Shown: positions 39,391 through 47,081 of the stretch, piece by piece | How the letters are laid out: each line of letters opens with the position of its first letter | Numbering within the stretch: position 1 is the stretch's first letter | From: Phenylobacterium deserti | Lineage (GTDB): Bacteria; Pseudomonadota; Alphaproteobacteria; Caulobacterales; Caulobacteraceae | NCBI RefSeq assembly: GCF_003254705.1 | Contig: NZ_QFYR01000002.1 | Coordinates: 124,001 to 188,000, forward strand | Direction of reading: 5' to 3' | Length of the DNA stretch: 64,000 nt | Position numbers and translations under genes: made by a program | The notes under the pieces: model-generated | The model's database searches: none | What the model saw: the letters and a program-made list of their open reading frames with translations, nothing else | What the model was told of the DNA's origin: nothing

Positions 39391-41499
39391 ATGACCGCTT
39401 CCCAGATCCCGGCCGGGCGCCGGCTGACCGTGCCGCTCAAGGACCTCGGCGTCGCCCCGGAGAACCTGCGCGCCGAGGAAGCCGCGGACGCGGACATCCC
39501 GCGGCTGGCCGACACCGTCCGCGCCGCCGGCCTGATCTATCCGCTGGTGGTGCGCCGCGGCCGACGGCGTGAGGCCGAGCCCTTCCAGGTGCTGGACGGC
39601 CGGCGGCGGCGCCTGGCCCTCCTGTCCCTGGTGGAGGCCGGCGCCATCGCGCCCGACGCGCCGGTCGAGTGCCTGCTGGTGGAGGGACGGGCGGCGCAGG
39701 CGGCGGCCGCGGTGATCCCGAACCGCGAGCATGCGCCGGTGCACCCGGCGGACGTCATCGCCGCCATCGGCAAGCTCCGGCGCGCCCACATGGCGACCGG
39801 CCAGATCGCCGCCGCCCTCGGCTACGAAGAGCTGGAGATCAAGCGCCTGGCCGCCCTGGCAGGGGTGCACCCGCGGGTGCTCGAGGCTTACCGGCAGGAT
39901 CGGCTGACGGTGCGGCAGGTCCGGATGCTGGCCCGTCTGAAGGACAAGGACCGGCAGGAAGGCTTCGCACAGGCGGCGCTGGACGGCGTCCTGCATGACT
40001 ACCAGCTGCAGGCCCAGGTGCAGGGCGGGCGAGTGACCGCCGACGACACGCGGGTTCCGCTGGTCGGACTTGCGGCCTACCAGGCGGCGGGCGGCCGCAT
40101 CGAGGCCGACCTGTTCGGCGAACTGCCCGACGCCCTGCTGGACCCCGACCTGCTGGCGCGCCTGTGGCGGGAGCGGGCCGAAGCCCTAGCGGCCGGCCTG
40201 GAGGCGGAAGGCCTGGCGGTGCAGCTCGGAGACGAGGGCGGCTACCGGGCGCCGGAGGGCCTCCTGCACCTGCCCTATGTCCACGTGGGCGGGCTGCCGG
40301 AGGCGCAGCGGGCGGTGTTCGAGGCGGCGCGCGGCCGGGCGGAGGCCGCCGAGGCTGCGCTGGAAATCGCGGGCGGCGCGGCCGCGTCCGACCAAGCCCT
40401 GGCCGAGCATCTGGCGGCCCAGCTGGCGGTGGCCCGCGCCAAGGTGACCGACGGCGAGGTGGCCGCCGCGCGGCTGGCGCCCAACGGGGCGACCGGCCTT
40501 GACGTCAGCTTCTTCTGGCGGCCGGCGCCGATCCCGACGGAGGTCGCCCCGGACCTGGCGGCCGACGACCCATCCGCTGATGCGCCCGCCTCGGAGGACG
40601 CCGAGGCCCCGGCGTCCCTTGCAGCTGGAACCCGGGCGCCGCCGCAGCCGCCGCCCGGTCCGCTGGGCGCCGGCCATGCGCTGCACGACGCCCGAACGGA
40701 CCTCGCCACCCGGGCGCTCGCCTGCGCCCTGGCCAACGATCCGGCCGCCGCCCTCACCGTGCTCACCGCGCACCTTCTGCGGCTGCTCACCGCCGCGCGG
40801 GTCGGGCGGGACGCGACCGCCCTGACGGTGCGGGCCGAGGCCTACGTCGGCGCTCGTCCGCCGATCGCCGGCCTGGACGCTGACCTGAGGCGGCGGCTGG
40901 TCGCGCGGCGGGAGGCGCTGGAGGCCTCCGGCCTGACGCCCATCGCCTGGACCGCGGGGCTGGGCGCCAGCGAACAGCTGGCGATGCTCGCCGAGCTGGT
41001 CGCCGTCTGCCTGGACCTGCGGGAGCCCCGCACGGACGCCGTCCGCAGAGCCGCCCGCGCCGAGGCGGCGGAGATCGCCGGCCTGTGCGGAGCCCGCTTC
41101 GGCGGCTGGACGCCGGACCCGGCCTACCTCCGCCTGCACGGAAAGGCCGAACTGGCGGCCATGCTCCAGGGGCTCGGCGACACGGATCCCAAGGCCTGCG
41201 GGCTGAAGAAGGACGAGCTGGTGGCGCGCGTCGCGTCTCTGGCGGCCGCCCAGGGGTGGGTCCCTCCGGAGCTGACCTGGACTTCAACCCTTGAGGCGTC
41301 CTCGCCGGAAGCGACGCGGCATGACCCGGCAGGCTCCGAGCCCGATCCAGCGAGCCCCGACGAGGCGACCGCGGCCCAGGATATGGCGCCGCTTGGGGCG
41401 GACCTGCCCAACGGGGCGGCGGAGGTCGAAGCAGGTGACGCAGCGGACCCGGCGGAGCCGGCTGGGGAGGGCGCGGACGCGGCGGCGCTCGCGGCCTGA
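39391..41499 (+). CDS. ParB/RepB/Spo0J-family nuclease-domain protein
   Basis: 702 residues from ATG 39391, 2 bp after the Toprim gene, with GGAG upstream. The N-terminal ParB domain (about 10-110) has VPLKDLGVAPENLRAEEAAD, the GLIYPLVVR strand and VLDGRRRRLALLSL. A helix-turn-helix follows (about 120-190, ATGQIAAALGYEELEIKRLAALAGVH). The long C-terminal part (about 230-700) is Ala/Glu-rich with an acidic tail. Large ParB-like proteins of this kind occur on rhizobial and sphingomonad plasmids and ICEs. No ParA is present in the module, so a classical partition role is uncertain. Confidence 0.88.
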   Translation: MTASQIPAGRRLTVPLKDLGVAPENLRAEEAADADIPRLADTVRAAGLIYPLVVRRGRRREAEPFQVLDGRRRRLALLSLVEAGAIAPDAPVECLLVEGRAAQAAAAVIPNREHAPVHPADVIAAIGKLRRAHMATGQIAAALGYEELEIKRLAALAGVHPRVLEAYRQDRLTVRQVRMLARLKDKDRQEGFAQAALDGVLHDYQLQAQVQGGRVTADDTRVPLVGLAAYQAAGGRIEADLFGELPDALLDPDLLARLWRERAEALAAGLEAEGLAVQLGDEGGYRAPEGLLHLPYVHVGGLPEAQRAVFEAARGRAEAAEAALEIAGGAAASDQALAEHLAAQLAVARAKVTDGEVAAARLAPNGATGLDVSFFWRPAPIPTEVAPDLAADDPSADAPASEDAEAPASLAAGTRAPPQPPPGPLGAGHALHDARTDLATRALACALANDPAAALTVLTAHLLRLLTAARVGRDATALTVRAEAYVGARPPIAGLDADLRRRLVARREALEASGLTPIAWTAGLGASEQLAMLAELVAVCLDLREPRTDAVRRAARAEAAEIAGLCGARFGGWTPDPAYLRLHGKAELAAMLQGLGDTDPKACGLKKDELVARVASLAAAQGWVPPELTWTSTLEASSPEATRHDPAGSEPDPASPDEATAAQDMAPLGADLPNGAAEVEAGDAADPAEPAGEGADAAALAA

Positions 41500-41506
41500 C
41501 GATCGG

Positions 41507-41532
41507 GGGCCTCCGCCGTGCGGAGGCCCTTT
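41507..41532 (+). terminator. Intrinsic terminator between ParB-like and GcrA-like genes
   Basis: GGGCCTCCGC (41507-41516), loop CGT, GCGGAGGCCC (41520-41529), then TTT. It separates the ParB operon from the GcrA-like gene. Confidence 0.8.
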
Positions 41533-41601
41533 CGTCTGCTGGGTCGTGGAGCGGAGGAAGGGCGGAGCGGGGCGCCCGGGTTGGCCGGGCGGAGACCTGT
41601 C

Positions 41602-42141
41602 ATGTCACCCCATCCTCAAGACCCGCCGGGCTCCGGCGGCTGGACCCCCGAACGCGTCGCGCGGCTGGAGCAGCTCTGGCGGGACGGCGTCAGCGCCAGC
41701 CAGGCGGCCGCCCGGCTCGGCGTCACCCGCAACGCCGTGATCGGCAAGGTGCACCGGCTGGGCCTGTCGCAGCACGGCGCCCACGCGCGGGCCGCCGGCG
41801 CGGTCGCGCCGACAAGGCGCAGTCACCGGCCTCGCACGCCGTCCAAGTCTCGGCCCGTCGCAGCGGCGGGATCGTCCGCGAGAGCCAGGCCGGTCAAGGC
41901 GGCCGGCGTCCGAAGCAAGGCTGCGGAACTCGAGGTCGAACTCCCGCCGCTCGCCTGGGACCTCGCAGCCCTCACGCCCCGCCAGTGCCGCTGGCCGATC
42001 GGCGATCCCAGGGCGCCGGACTTCGGCTTCTGCGGGCGCCCCTGCGTCGGCGGGCCCTACTGCGCCAGCCATGCGGCGCGGGCGTTCCGCGGCCGCGGCA
42101 AGGCGCCTCCGGCGGGTCGGCCGGCCGGAGCGGGCGCCTGA
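41602..42141 (+). CDS. GcrA-family cell-cycle regulator homologue on the island
   Basis: 179 residues from ATG 41602. The N-terminal DNA-binding part GGWTPERVARLEQLWRDGVS and VTRNAVIGKVHRLGL (about 12-52) and the C-terminal sigma-70-interacting part CRWPIGDPRAPDFGFCGRPC - GGPYCASHAARAF (about 130-165) are both conserved as in chromosomal GcrA. Between them lies a long basic Pro/Arg-rich linker. One Gly is missing from the usual LGGVTRNAV. Chromosomal GcrA works with CcrM methylation at GANTC promoters and RpoD. A second copy on an element could retune these promoters or serve the element's own genes. A strong terminator precedes it. Confidence 0.88.
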   Translation: MSPHPQDPPGSGGWTPERVARLEQLWRDGVSASQAAARLGVTRNAVIGKVHRLGLSQHGAHARAAGAVAPTRRSHRPRTPSKSRPVAAAGSSARARPVKAAGVRSKAAELEVELPPLAWDLAALTPRQCRWPIGDPRAPDFGFCGRPCVGGPYCASHAARAFRGRGKAPPAGRPAGAGA

Positions 42142-42153
42142 AGGGGCCAGGCC

Positions 42154-42213
42154 GGGGACGGCCGGTCAAGGGACGCGCGGGGCGCGCTCTGGCGCCCCTG
42201 ACCGGCCGTCCCC
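42154..42213. repeat. Large inverted repeat before the DUF2493 gene
   Basis: GGGGACGGCCGGTCA (42154-42168) and TGACCGGCCGTCCCC (42199-42213) are perfect 15-bp arms around a 30-bp loop, which itself can fold (GCGCG-GGG-CGCGC). It starts 12 bp after the GcrA-like stop and ends 53 bp before the DUF2493 start. No T-run follows, so it looks like a regulatory or recombination structure and not a plain terminator. Confidence 0.7.
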
Positions 42214-42266
42214 GCCCCGGCGGGAAAGGGCGCGAGCTCCGGCTCGCCAACCCGAAGGAGACCGCC

Positions 42267-43202
42267 ATGATCCCGCTCACCACCCCCTTGCTGACCCCTG
42301 GCGACCTGCCGCTGGACGCCTTCGACGCCCTGAGCAGCGCCCTGGAGGATCCACGGCCGCACCCGACCGCCGAAGCGCTCGGCCAGCTGGGCGCCGCCCT
42401 CATGGGCGAGCTGCTCGACACCCTGCTGGGCACGGCCCTGGAGGACTTCGCCACCCCCATCTGCGAGACCTTCATCGGCGGCCTGCATGCCGGCGCCCAG
42501 CGCGTGGAGCGCGAGGCCGACCGCGCCCGCGACAGCCTCGCCCGGCTGCTGCGCGACTTCGACGGCTCGGAGGTCGCCGACGACGAGCTGCAGCAGGCCA
42601 AGCGCCGCGCCGACGCGGCCGACGTCGCGGTGCGGGCGATCGAAACCGTCCGCGAGGCGGCGGCGGACGCCTACGCCCAGGCCACCGGCGAGACCTGGAG
42701 CCCCTGGCGCGGATCGGCGCGGGCCGGCTCCGTCACGGCGGCGCAGCTCGACGCCCAGGCGGCGCTTCGGGCGCTGCAGGCCCGGCGGCAGGCGGAAGCC
42801 GACCCGGGACGGCAGGTGGTGGCGTTCCGGGCGGCCCCGCAGGCGACCGGCCTTGAGGACGCCCGGCGGATCTTCGATGCGCTCAACTGGGCTCTGGGCG
42901 AATGGCCCGAGATGACCCTGGCTCTGACCGGCGCCCCCGGCGGCGAGCGGCTGGCGCTGCGTTGGGCGCAGCAGAAGCGAGTGCGGGTCGTGCTCGCCCG
43001 GCCGCAGTTCGACCGCCACGGACGCGCCGCGCCGTTCCGGGCCAACGACGACCTGATGGCGCTGGAGCCGGTGTGCGTGCTGGTGCTCGCCCGTTCGCTG
43101 GATCCAGTCCGGGCGGCTGCTCCCTTCGGCCCGGCGCTGAACCTCATGGAGCTGGCCCAGGCCAGGGCGGTGCGCTGCGTGGCGGTGCGGGCTCGCACCT
43201 GA
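42267..43202 (+). CDS. DUF2493 (SLOG-like) domain protein
   Basis: 311 residues from ATG 42267 with GAAGGAG upstream. A helical N-terminal half (about 1-200) precedes a C-terminal Rossmann-like DUF2493 domain (about 205-311; RIFDALNWALGEWPEMTLAL, then ALRWAQQKRVRVVLARPQFD). The family is typical of plasmids and conjugative elements and belongs to the SLOG nucleotide-binding group. Usually it has a GGxxGaD-like loop; here LTGAPGGERLA may take that place. The exact ligand is not known. Confidence 0.82.
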   Translation: MIPLTTPLLTPGDLPLDAFDALSSALEDPRPHPTAEALGQLGAALMGELLDTLLGTALEDFATPICETFIGGLHAGAQRVEREADRARDSLARLLRDFDGSEVADDELQQAKRRADAADVAVRAIETVREAAADAYAQATGETWSPWRGSARAGSVTAAQLDAQAALRALQARRQAEADPGRQVVAFRAAPQATGLEDARRIFDALNWALGEWPEMTLALTGAPGGERLALRWAQQKRVRVVLARPQFDRHGRAAPFRANDDLMALEPVCVLVLARSLDPVRAAAPFGPALNLMELAQARAVRCVAVRART

Positions 43203-43262
43203 CCCGGTACGGGCGGCGTGCGGTCCTGACGCGCGCCGCCTGCTGCCGCGCCGACCGTGAGA

Positions 43263-43646
43263 TCAGGCTTCGGCCGAGCCCTTCAGGGTGTGGAGCAGGC
43301 GCAGCAGGCTGCGCTGGCTGAGCGGCGTCAGGCGACCCCAGGCCGCCACCAGCTCCGCGGCGCCGAGGGCATGGGCGCGGAGCAGGGCCTCCTCGGCGGA
43401 CGGACGCTCCGGCCGGTGGTCGACGGGCGCCAGAAGTTCGGCGGCGCTGCAGTCCAGGGCGGCGGCGATCTGCAGCAGGCGGCCGACGGAGATCCGCGCA
43501 TCGCCGTTCTCGTACTTCTGCACCATCCACCAGGTGACGCCGATCCGCTCGGCCAGCGCGCCCTGCGACAGGCCCAGGGCCCGGCGACGTGCGGCGACGA
43601 GTGCCGCGACGAGGGCTTCTTCCGGAGGCGGCGCAGGGGTCGGCAT
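43263..43646 (-). CDS. Xre-family transcriptional regulator
   Basis: 127 residues from ATG 43646. The helix-turn-helix LGLSQGALAERIGVTWWMVQ then YENGDARISVGRLLQIAAAL is a complete HTH_3/Cro-CI domain (about 15-75). The C-terminal 45 residues are helical (LTPLSQRSLLRLLHTL) and probably dimerise. It is divergent from the nuclease gene (196-bp space) and converges with DUF2493; it probably represses element genes. Confidence 0.9.
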   Translation of the reverse strand: MPTPAPPPEEALVAALVAARRRALGLSQGALAERIGVTWWMVQKYENGDARISVGRLLQIAAALDCSAAELLAPVDHRPERPSAEEALLRAHALGAAELVAAWGRLTPLSQRSLLRLLHTLKGSAEA

Positions 43647-43842
43647 GACCGGGCAGACTGCACCGCTTCGCCTGGGTCCGGAAGATCGCGCAGACACGGC
43701 CCCGAGTTGGTGTTCTGACGCGCCCAGGGCGGCCGGCAGCCGCCTCGCAGGGCCGGCAGCCGGGGCATTCACCGGCGTCTCGTGCTCGTGACCTTGCAAG
43801 CGCGGCCTTCGCTTCGGTCGGTGCGACGGGCTAGAAGAGGGC

Positions 43843-44430
43843 ATGGGCGGCAGGAACTCACCCTGGCGGCGGCCGAGCCGTCGCCCGGTTTCCAGGCGGA
43901 GCGGGGCGAGGTCCGCGCCAGGACATCGCGGGGGCGGGCGACCGCTCACCGGATGGCGGCTTGCGGCGGCCTGCGTTGGCGCCTTTGTCATGACCGTGGC
44001 GGCCGGCTGGTGGGGGCCGCAGGTGCTCGACGCCGTGCGGGCCGCCGGCGTGGAGACCGAGGCGCCCGGCGATCCGACGCCGGTCGGCGCGGCCGGCGGA
44101 GAGCTCGCCCGCGTCGCGCGGGTGGTCGACGGCGACACCCTGCTGCTGGTCGGCGGCGAACGGGTCCGCCTGCTGAACATCGACGCCCCGGAGATGCCCG
44201 CCCGGGCAAGCTGCGAGCGGGAAGCGGCGCTGGCTTTGGAAGCCAAGGCGCGCCTGGAGAATCTGGCGCCGGCCGGCGCGGCGGTGACGCTGCGGCGCGA
44301 CGGCGAGGACCGTGACCGCTATGGGCGGCTGCTGCGCCGGCTGGAGGTGGACGGCGAGGATGTCGGACAGCGCCTGACCCGCGAGGGCCTCGCCCAGACC
44401 TGGCGCGGCCGCAAGGCGCAATGGTGCTGA
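43843..44430 (+). CDS. Staphylococcal-nuclease-like (thermonuclease) protein with membrane anchor
   Basis: 195 residues from ATG 43843 with AGAAGAGG upstream. A basic cytoplasmic N-terminus (about 1-35) and one membrane helix (RLAAACVGAFVMTVAAGWWG) place the nuclease on the periplasmic side. The SNase domain (about 85-195) has VARVVDGDTLLLVGGERVRL, NIDAPEM, and RYGRLLRRLEVDG with the catalytic Arg/Asp pattern. It should cut DNA or RNA with Ca2+. Similar anchored SNases occur on plasmids and ICEs. The final WRGRKAQWC is typical of the family. Confidence 0.88.
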   Translation: MGGRNSPWRRPSRRPVSRRSGARSAPGHRGGGRPLTGWRLAAACVGAFVMTVAAGWWGPQVLDAVRAAGVETEAPGDPTPVGAAGGELARVARVVDGDTLLLVGGERVRLLNIDAPEMPARASCEREAALALEAKARLENLAPAGAAVTLRRDGEDRDRYGRLLRRLEVDGEDVGQRLTREGLAQTWRGRKAQWC

Positions 44431-44730
44431 ACAGGTTCGGGGGCCGGTCCCCGTGCTTCGGACTTTGGGGGCCGGCGCCTCCGGCGCCCGCGCCGGGCCG
44501 GTGACGGCCGACACGGACGGGCGCCGGGCGCACCGGGGCAGGTGCGCGGCCGGAGGGCTTTGCGCCGCGTTCCGGCCAGGCGGACCAGGACCTCCCGGCT
44601 GGAGACGTGGACACCGGGATCCCCCTCCTGGCGACGGCGCCGCGGGTCCGCCGCAGGGGCGGCGGGGCTCCGGCCGTCAAAGGGTAAGACGCACGCGGCG
44701 GCCGGACACCCTTTCGCCAGAGCGCGATCG
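44431..44730. other. Gene-free stretch
   Basis: About 300 bp between the nuclease and the end of the fecR-like gene. I see no gene or clear signal in it. Confidence 0.5.
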
Positions 44731-45747
44731 TCAGGGCAGCGTCGATGGGTGCGCCGACGCGGGCCTGAGCCGCCGGCCGCCGTTTGCGGCGCGTTCCGCC
44801 TCGAGGTCGTAGAGAGACGTCACCGCCGACACGAAGGCGTCCGTGTCGCCGGCGTCGAACACCCCGCTCACCGGCCGATGCGCCAGGTTCGGCGCGGCGA
44901 GGGTCAGCTTGCCGGAGCTGTAGCGGTTCACCTCGGCGACCGCTGTCGACAAAGGCGTGTTGCGGAAGGTCAGGCGGCCGGTGGTCCAGCCGGCGACCGC
45001 GGGATCGGCGGGGCCCGGGGCCGACAGGCCGCTCGCCGTGGCGGTGAGCTGCTGGCCAGGGGCGAGCACCGCCGTCCGGGCGGCGGGGTCCGTCGCTGAC
45101 GGGGCGACCTCGACCTTGCCGTCCAGCAGGGCGATACGCACACTGCCCGGCGCCCGCCACACGTCGAAGCGGGTGCCGAGCGCCCGCACCTCGGCGAGGC
45201 CGGCGTCGACCACGAAGGGACGGGACGGGTCCTTGGCGGCTTCGAAGACGGCCTGGCCGCGCCGCAGCCGCACCCGCCGCTCGCCGGCCGTGAAGGCCAG
45301 CTGAACCTCGGAGTCAGTGTTGAGCCGCAGGCGCGAGCCGTCCGGCAGGGTCACGACGCGCTGCTCGCCCACCCGTGTCTCGAAGCGGGGCTGTTGGGGG
45401 CTGCGGAGCACCAGCAGGCCGCCGGCGGCCACCGCCAGCGCCAGCACGGCCCCGGCGATCGGCAGGGCGCCTGGCCTGCGAGCGCGTGGTCGGCGCCCGG
45501 CGACGGCCGGCCGGCGCTGGAACGCCGCCGCCGTGGCGGCGGCGAGCTCCGGGTCGGCGGCCAAGGCGCCGGCTTGCGTCCAGGCCGCCTCCACCTCGGC
45601 GTAGGCCGCGGCGTTCTCCGGAGCCTGCCGCCAGGCGCGGAAGGCCTTGAGGTCGTCGGTGCGGACCGACACCCGGCTGAGCCGGGCGAACCAGCGCGCA
45701 GCCTCGTCGCGGGCGCGGGCCGGCGCCCTTCGGTGATCCTGTGTCAT
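44731..45747 (-). CDS. FecR family anti-sigma/sensor protein
   Basis: 338 residues. The N-terminal DUF4880 part (DEAARWFARLSR ... FRAWRQAPENAAAYAEVE, about 14-55) binds the sigma factor in the cytoplasm. One membrane helix (GALPIAGAVLALAVAAGGLLV) follows, then the FecR domain (about 125-225; RVGEQRVVTLPDGSRLRLN, RRGQAVFEAAKD, LGTRFDVW) and the STN-like end (RPVSGVFDAGDTDAFVSAV). It passes signal from a TonB receptor to the FecI-type sigma encoded 5 bp upstream. No TonB-dependent receptor is adjacent. Confidence 0.93.
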   Translation of the reverse strand: MTQDHRRAPARARDEAARWFARLSRVSVRTDDLKAFRAWRQAPENAAAYAEVEAAWTQAGALAADPELAAATAAAFQRRPAVAGRRPRARRPGALPIAGAVLALAVAAGGLLVLRSPQQPRFETRVGEQRVVTLPDGSRLRLNTDSEVQLAFTAGERRVRLRRGQAVFEAAKDPSRPFVVDAGLAEVRALGTRFDVWRAPGSVRIALLDGKVEVAPSATDPAARTAVLAPGQQLTATASGLSAPGPADPAVAGWTTGRLTFRNTPLSTAVAEVNRYSSGKLTLAAPNLAHRPVSGVFDAGDTDAFVSAVTSLYDLEAERAANGGRRLRPASAHPSTLP

Positions 45748-45752
45748 CGCCC

Positions 45753-46319
45753 TCAGTCCCGCAGCGCCGCCGCGCAGAGCGCCAGGGCCTTGGTCATGCG
45801 GCCCTCGATGGTCTTCACCGACACGCCGCAGCGCTGGGCGATCTCCTCGTAGGTCAGGCCGCCGAAGCGGCTCAGCACGAAGGTCTCGCGCAGGTGCGGC
45901 GGCAGGGACAAGATCACCTGCTTGAGCAGCACCGTCTCCGACTGGTGGGACGGCAGGCCGGCCGCCGGAGCGGCGTCCTCCGGCGCGTACTGCGGGCGCG
46001 CCGCACGGCGGCGGGCCGCGTCGCGGGCGGCGTTGATCGCCACTCGGGCGAGGAAGGCCCGCGGGTGGCGCAGCTGCGGCTGGGCGCCGGCGGCGCGGGC
46101 GAAGGTCTCCTGGGCCAGGTCCTCCGCCTCGCGCGGTCCGAACCGGCGGCGCAGAAAGTCCAGCAGCCAGCCGCCGTGCTCCCGGAACGTCGCTTCGAGG
46201 TCGAGGCCGGCTGCAGGGGGCGCCGCGGCATGCGCCGGACCGGCCGCGTCACGCGCGTCCGCGGCCGAAGCCGCCGCGGCGGGATGGATCTTGGGTCTGG
46301 CGTGCGCCGAGCCGTTCAC
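45753..46319 (-). CDS. FecI-type ECF sigma factor
   Basis: 188 residues. An Ala-rich N-terminal extension (about 1-40) precedes region 2 (FREHGGWLLDFLRRRFGPRE, AEDLAQETFARAAG) and region 4 (LSLPPHLRETFVLSRFGGLT, YEEIAQRCGVSVKTIEGRM), which match FecI-like sigma factors for iron or TonB-receptor genes. The FecR-like gene follows 5 bp downstream. The Shine-Dalgarno is poor, and an internal Met could be the true start. Confidence 0.9.
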   Translation of the reverse strand: MNGSAHARPKIHPAAAASAADARDAAGPAHAAAPPAAGLDLEATFREHGGWLLDFLRRRFGPREAEDLAQETFARAAGAQPQLRHPRAFLARVAINAARDAARRRAARPQYAPEDAAPAAGLPSHQSETVLLKQVILSLPPHLRETFVLSRFGGLTYEEIAQRCGVSVKTIEGRMTKALALCAAALRD

Positions 46320-46649
46320 GGGTCGTCCCCAAAGCGTTGGGGCGGCCGGATGCCGGATCGGAAACGCAGCCTGTGGAGTCAGCGCCCGGGCGGCCGAATC
46401 CGGCCGCCGCGGCCGGCGCTCACGTCAGGAGCGGCCCGCCTCGGGTTGGTTCGCGCACAAGAGGTTTCCACGCCCCGCCGGGACTGCGGCCCCGGCGCTT
46501 CAAGCGTGGCGCCTTTGTGATTCGGTGACAAGCCGGCCGGCGAACTGCGCTCCGTGAGCGAAGGAAACGCCTCTCTCGGAGACTTCGGCGCCCTGCGGGC
46601 GGGCGCAGGTCGCGGCGCGCTTCGCGGCGCTGGCGCGGCGTGGCGGCCG
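46320..46649. other. Gene-free stretch upstream of the sigma factor
   Basis: About 330 bp with no supported gene. It must hold the promoter of fecI-fecR on the minus strand. I see no clear consensus. Confidence 0.45.
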
Positions 46650-46832
46650 TCAGGCCGGGAGACGGGCCGGTTCGCAGGGAGTTTGGTTGAGCCGTTCGGC
46701 CAGGCCGCGGGCGTCGGCTTCGGCCAGCGCCAGGGGCGTGAGGCCGAGCAGGGCGGCTTCGCCGGTGAGCCGGTCGATCACCCGGAAGCGGCCGGGCACG
46801 ATGTTGGGGCGGACCACGAAGCGGGGGTTCAT
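46650..46832 (-). CDS. Small hypothetical protein, paralogue A (60 aa)
   Basis: 60 residues beginning MNPRFVVRPNIVPGRFRVID then RLTGEAALLGLTPLALAEAD. It is clearly related to the next gene at 46893: both have RFV-RP-----RF-V-D--TGE-A and an A-x-x-LAE-LN- end. That similarity shows both are real. Short beta-rich start and a helical end; no family recognised. Confidence 0.65.
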   Translation of the reverse strand: MNPRFVVRPNIVPGRFRVIDRLTGEAALLGLTPLALAEADARGLAERLNQTPCEPARLPA

Positions 46833-46892
46833 GGACGAGGAGGCTGCGCCGAGTCCCGGACCGGAGGCAACGGTGGAGCTTGCTGCCCGCCG

Positions 46893-47081
46893 TCAGGCGA
46901 GGATGCGGCGCTCGCCGCCGCGGGCCCGGCGGTTGAGCAGCTCGGCCAGGTGCTCGGCGTCCTCGCGGCCGAGGTCGTCCTGCGGAACCATGGCGATCAC
47001 CGCCGTCTCGCCGGTCCAGACATCCACCACCTTGAAGCGCTCGGCGCTGCGGGCGGGACGAAGGACGAAGCGATCGGTCAT
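46893..47081 (-). CDS. Small hypothetical protein, paralogue B (62 aa)
   Basis: 62 residues from ATG 47081: MTDRFVLRPARSAERFKVVD, VWTGETAVIAMVPQDDLGRE, then DAEHLAELLNRRARG. It is a tandem paralogue of the gene at 46650, 60 bp away. The pair probably arose by local duplication. Function unknown. Confidence 0.68.
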   Translation of the reverse strand: MTDRFVLRPARSAERFKVVDVWTGETAVIAMVPQDDLGREDAEHLAELLNRRARGGERRILA

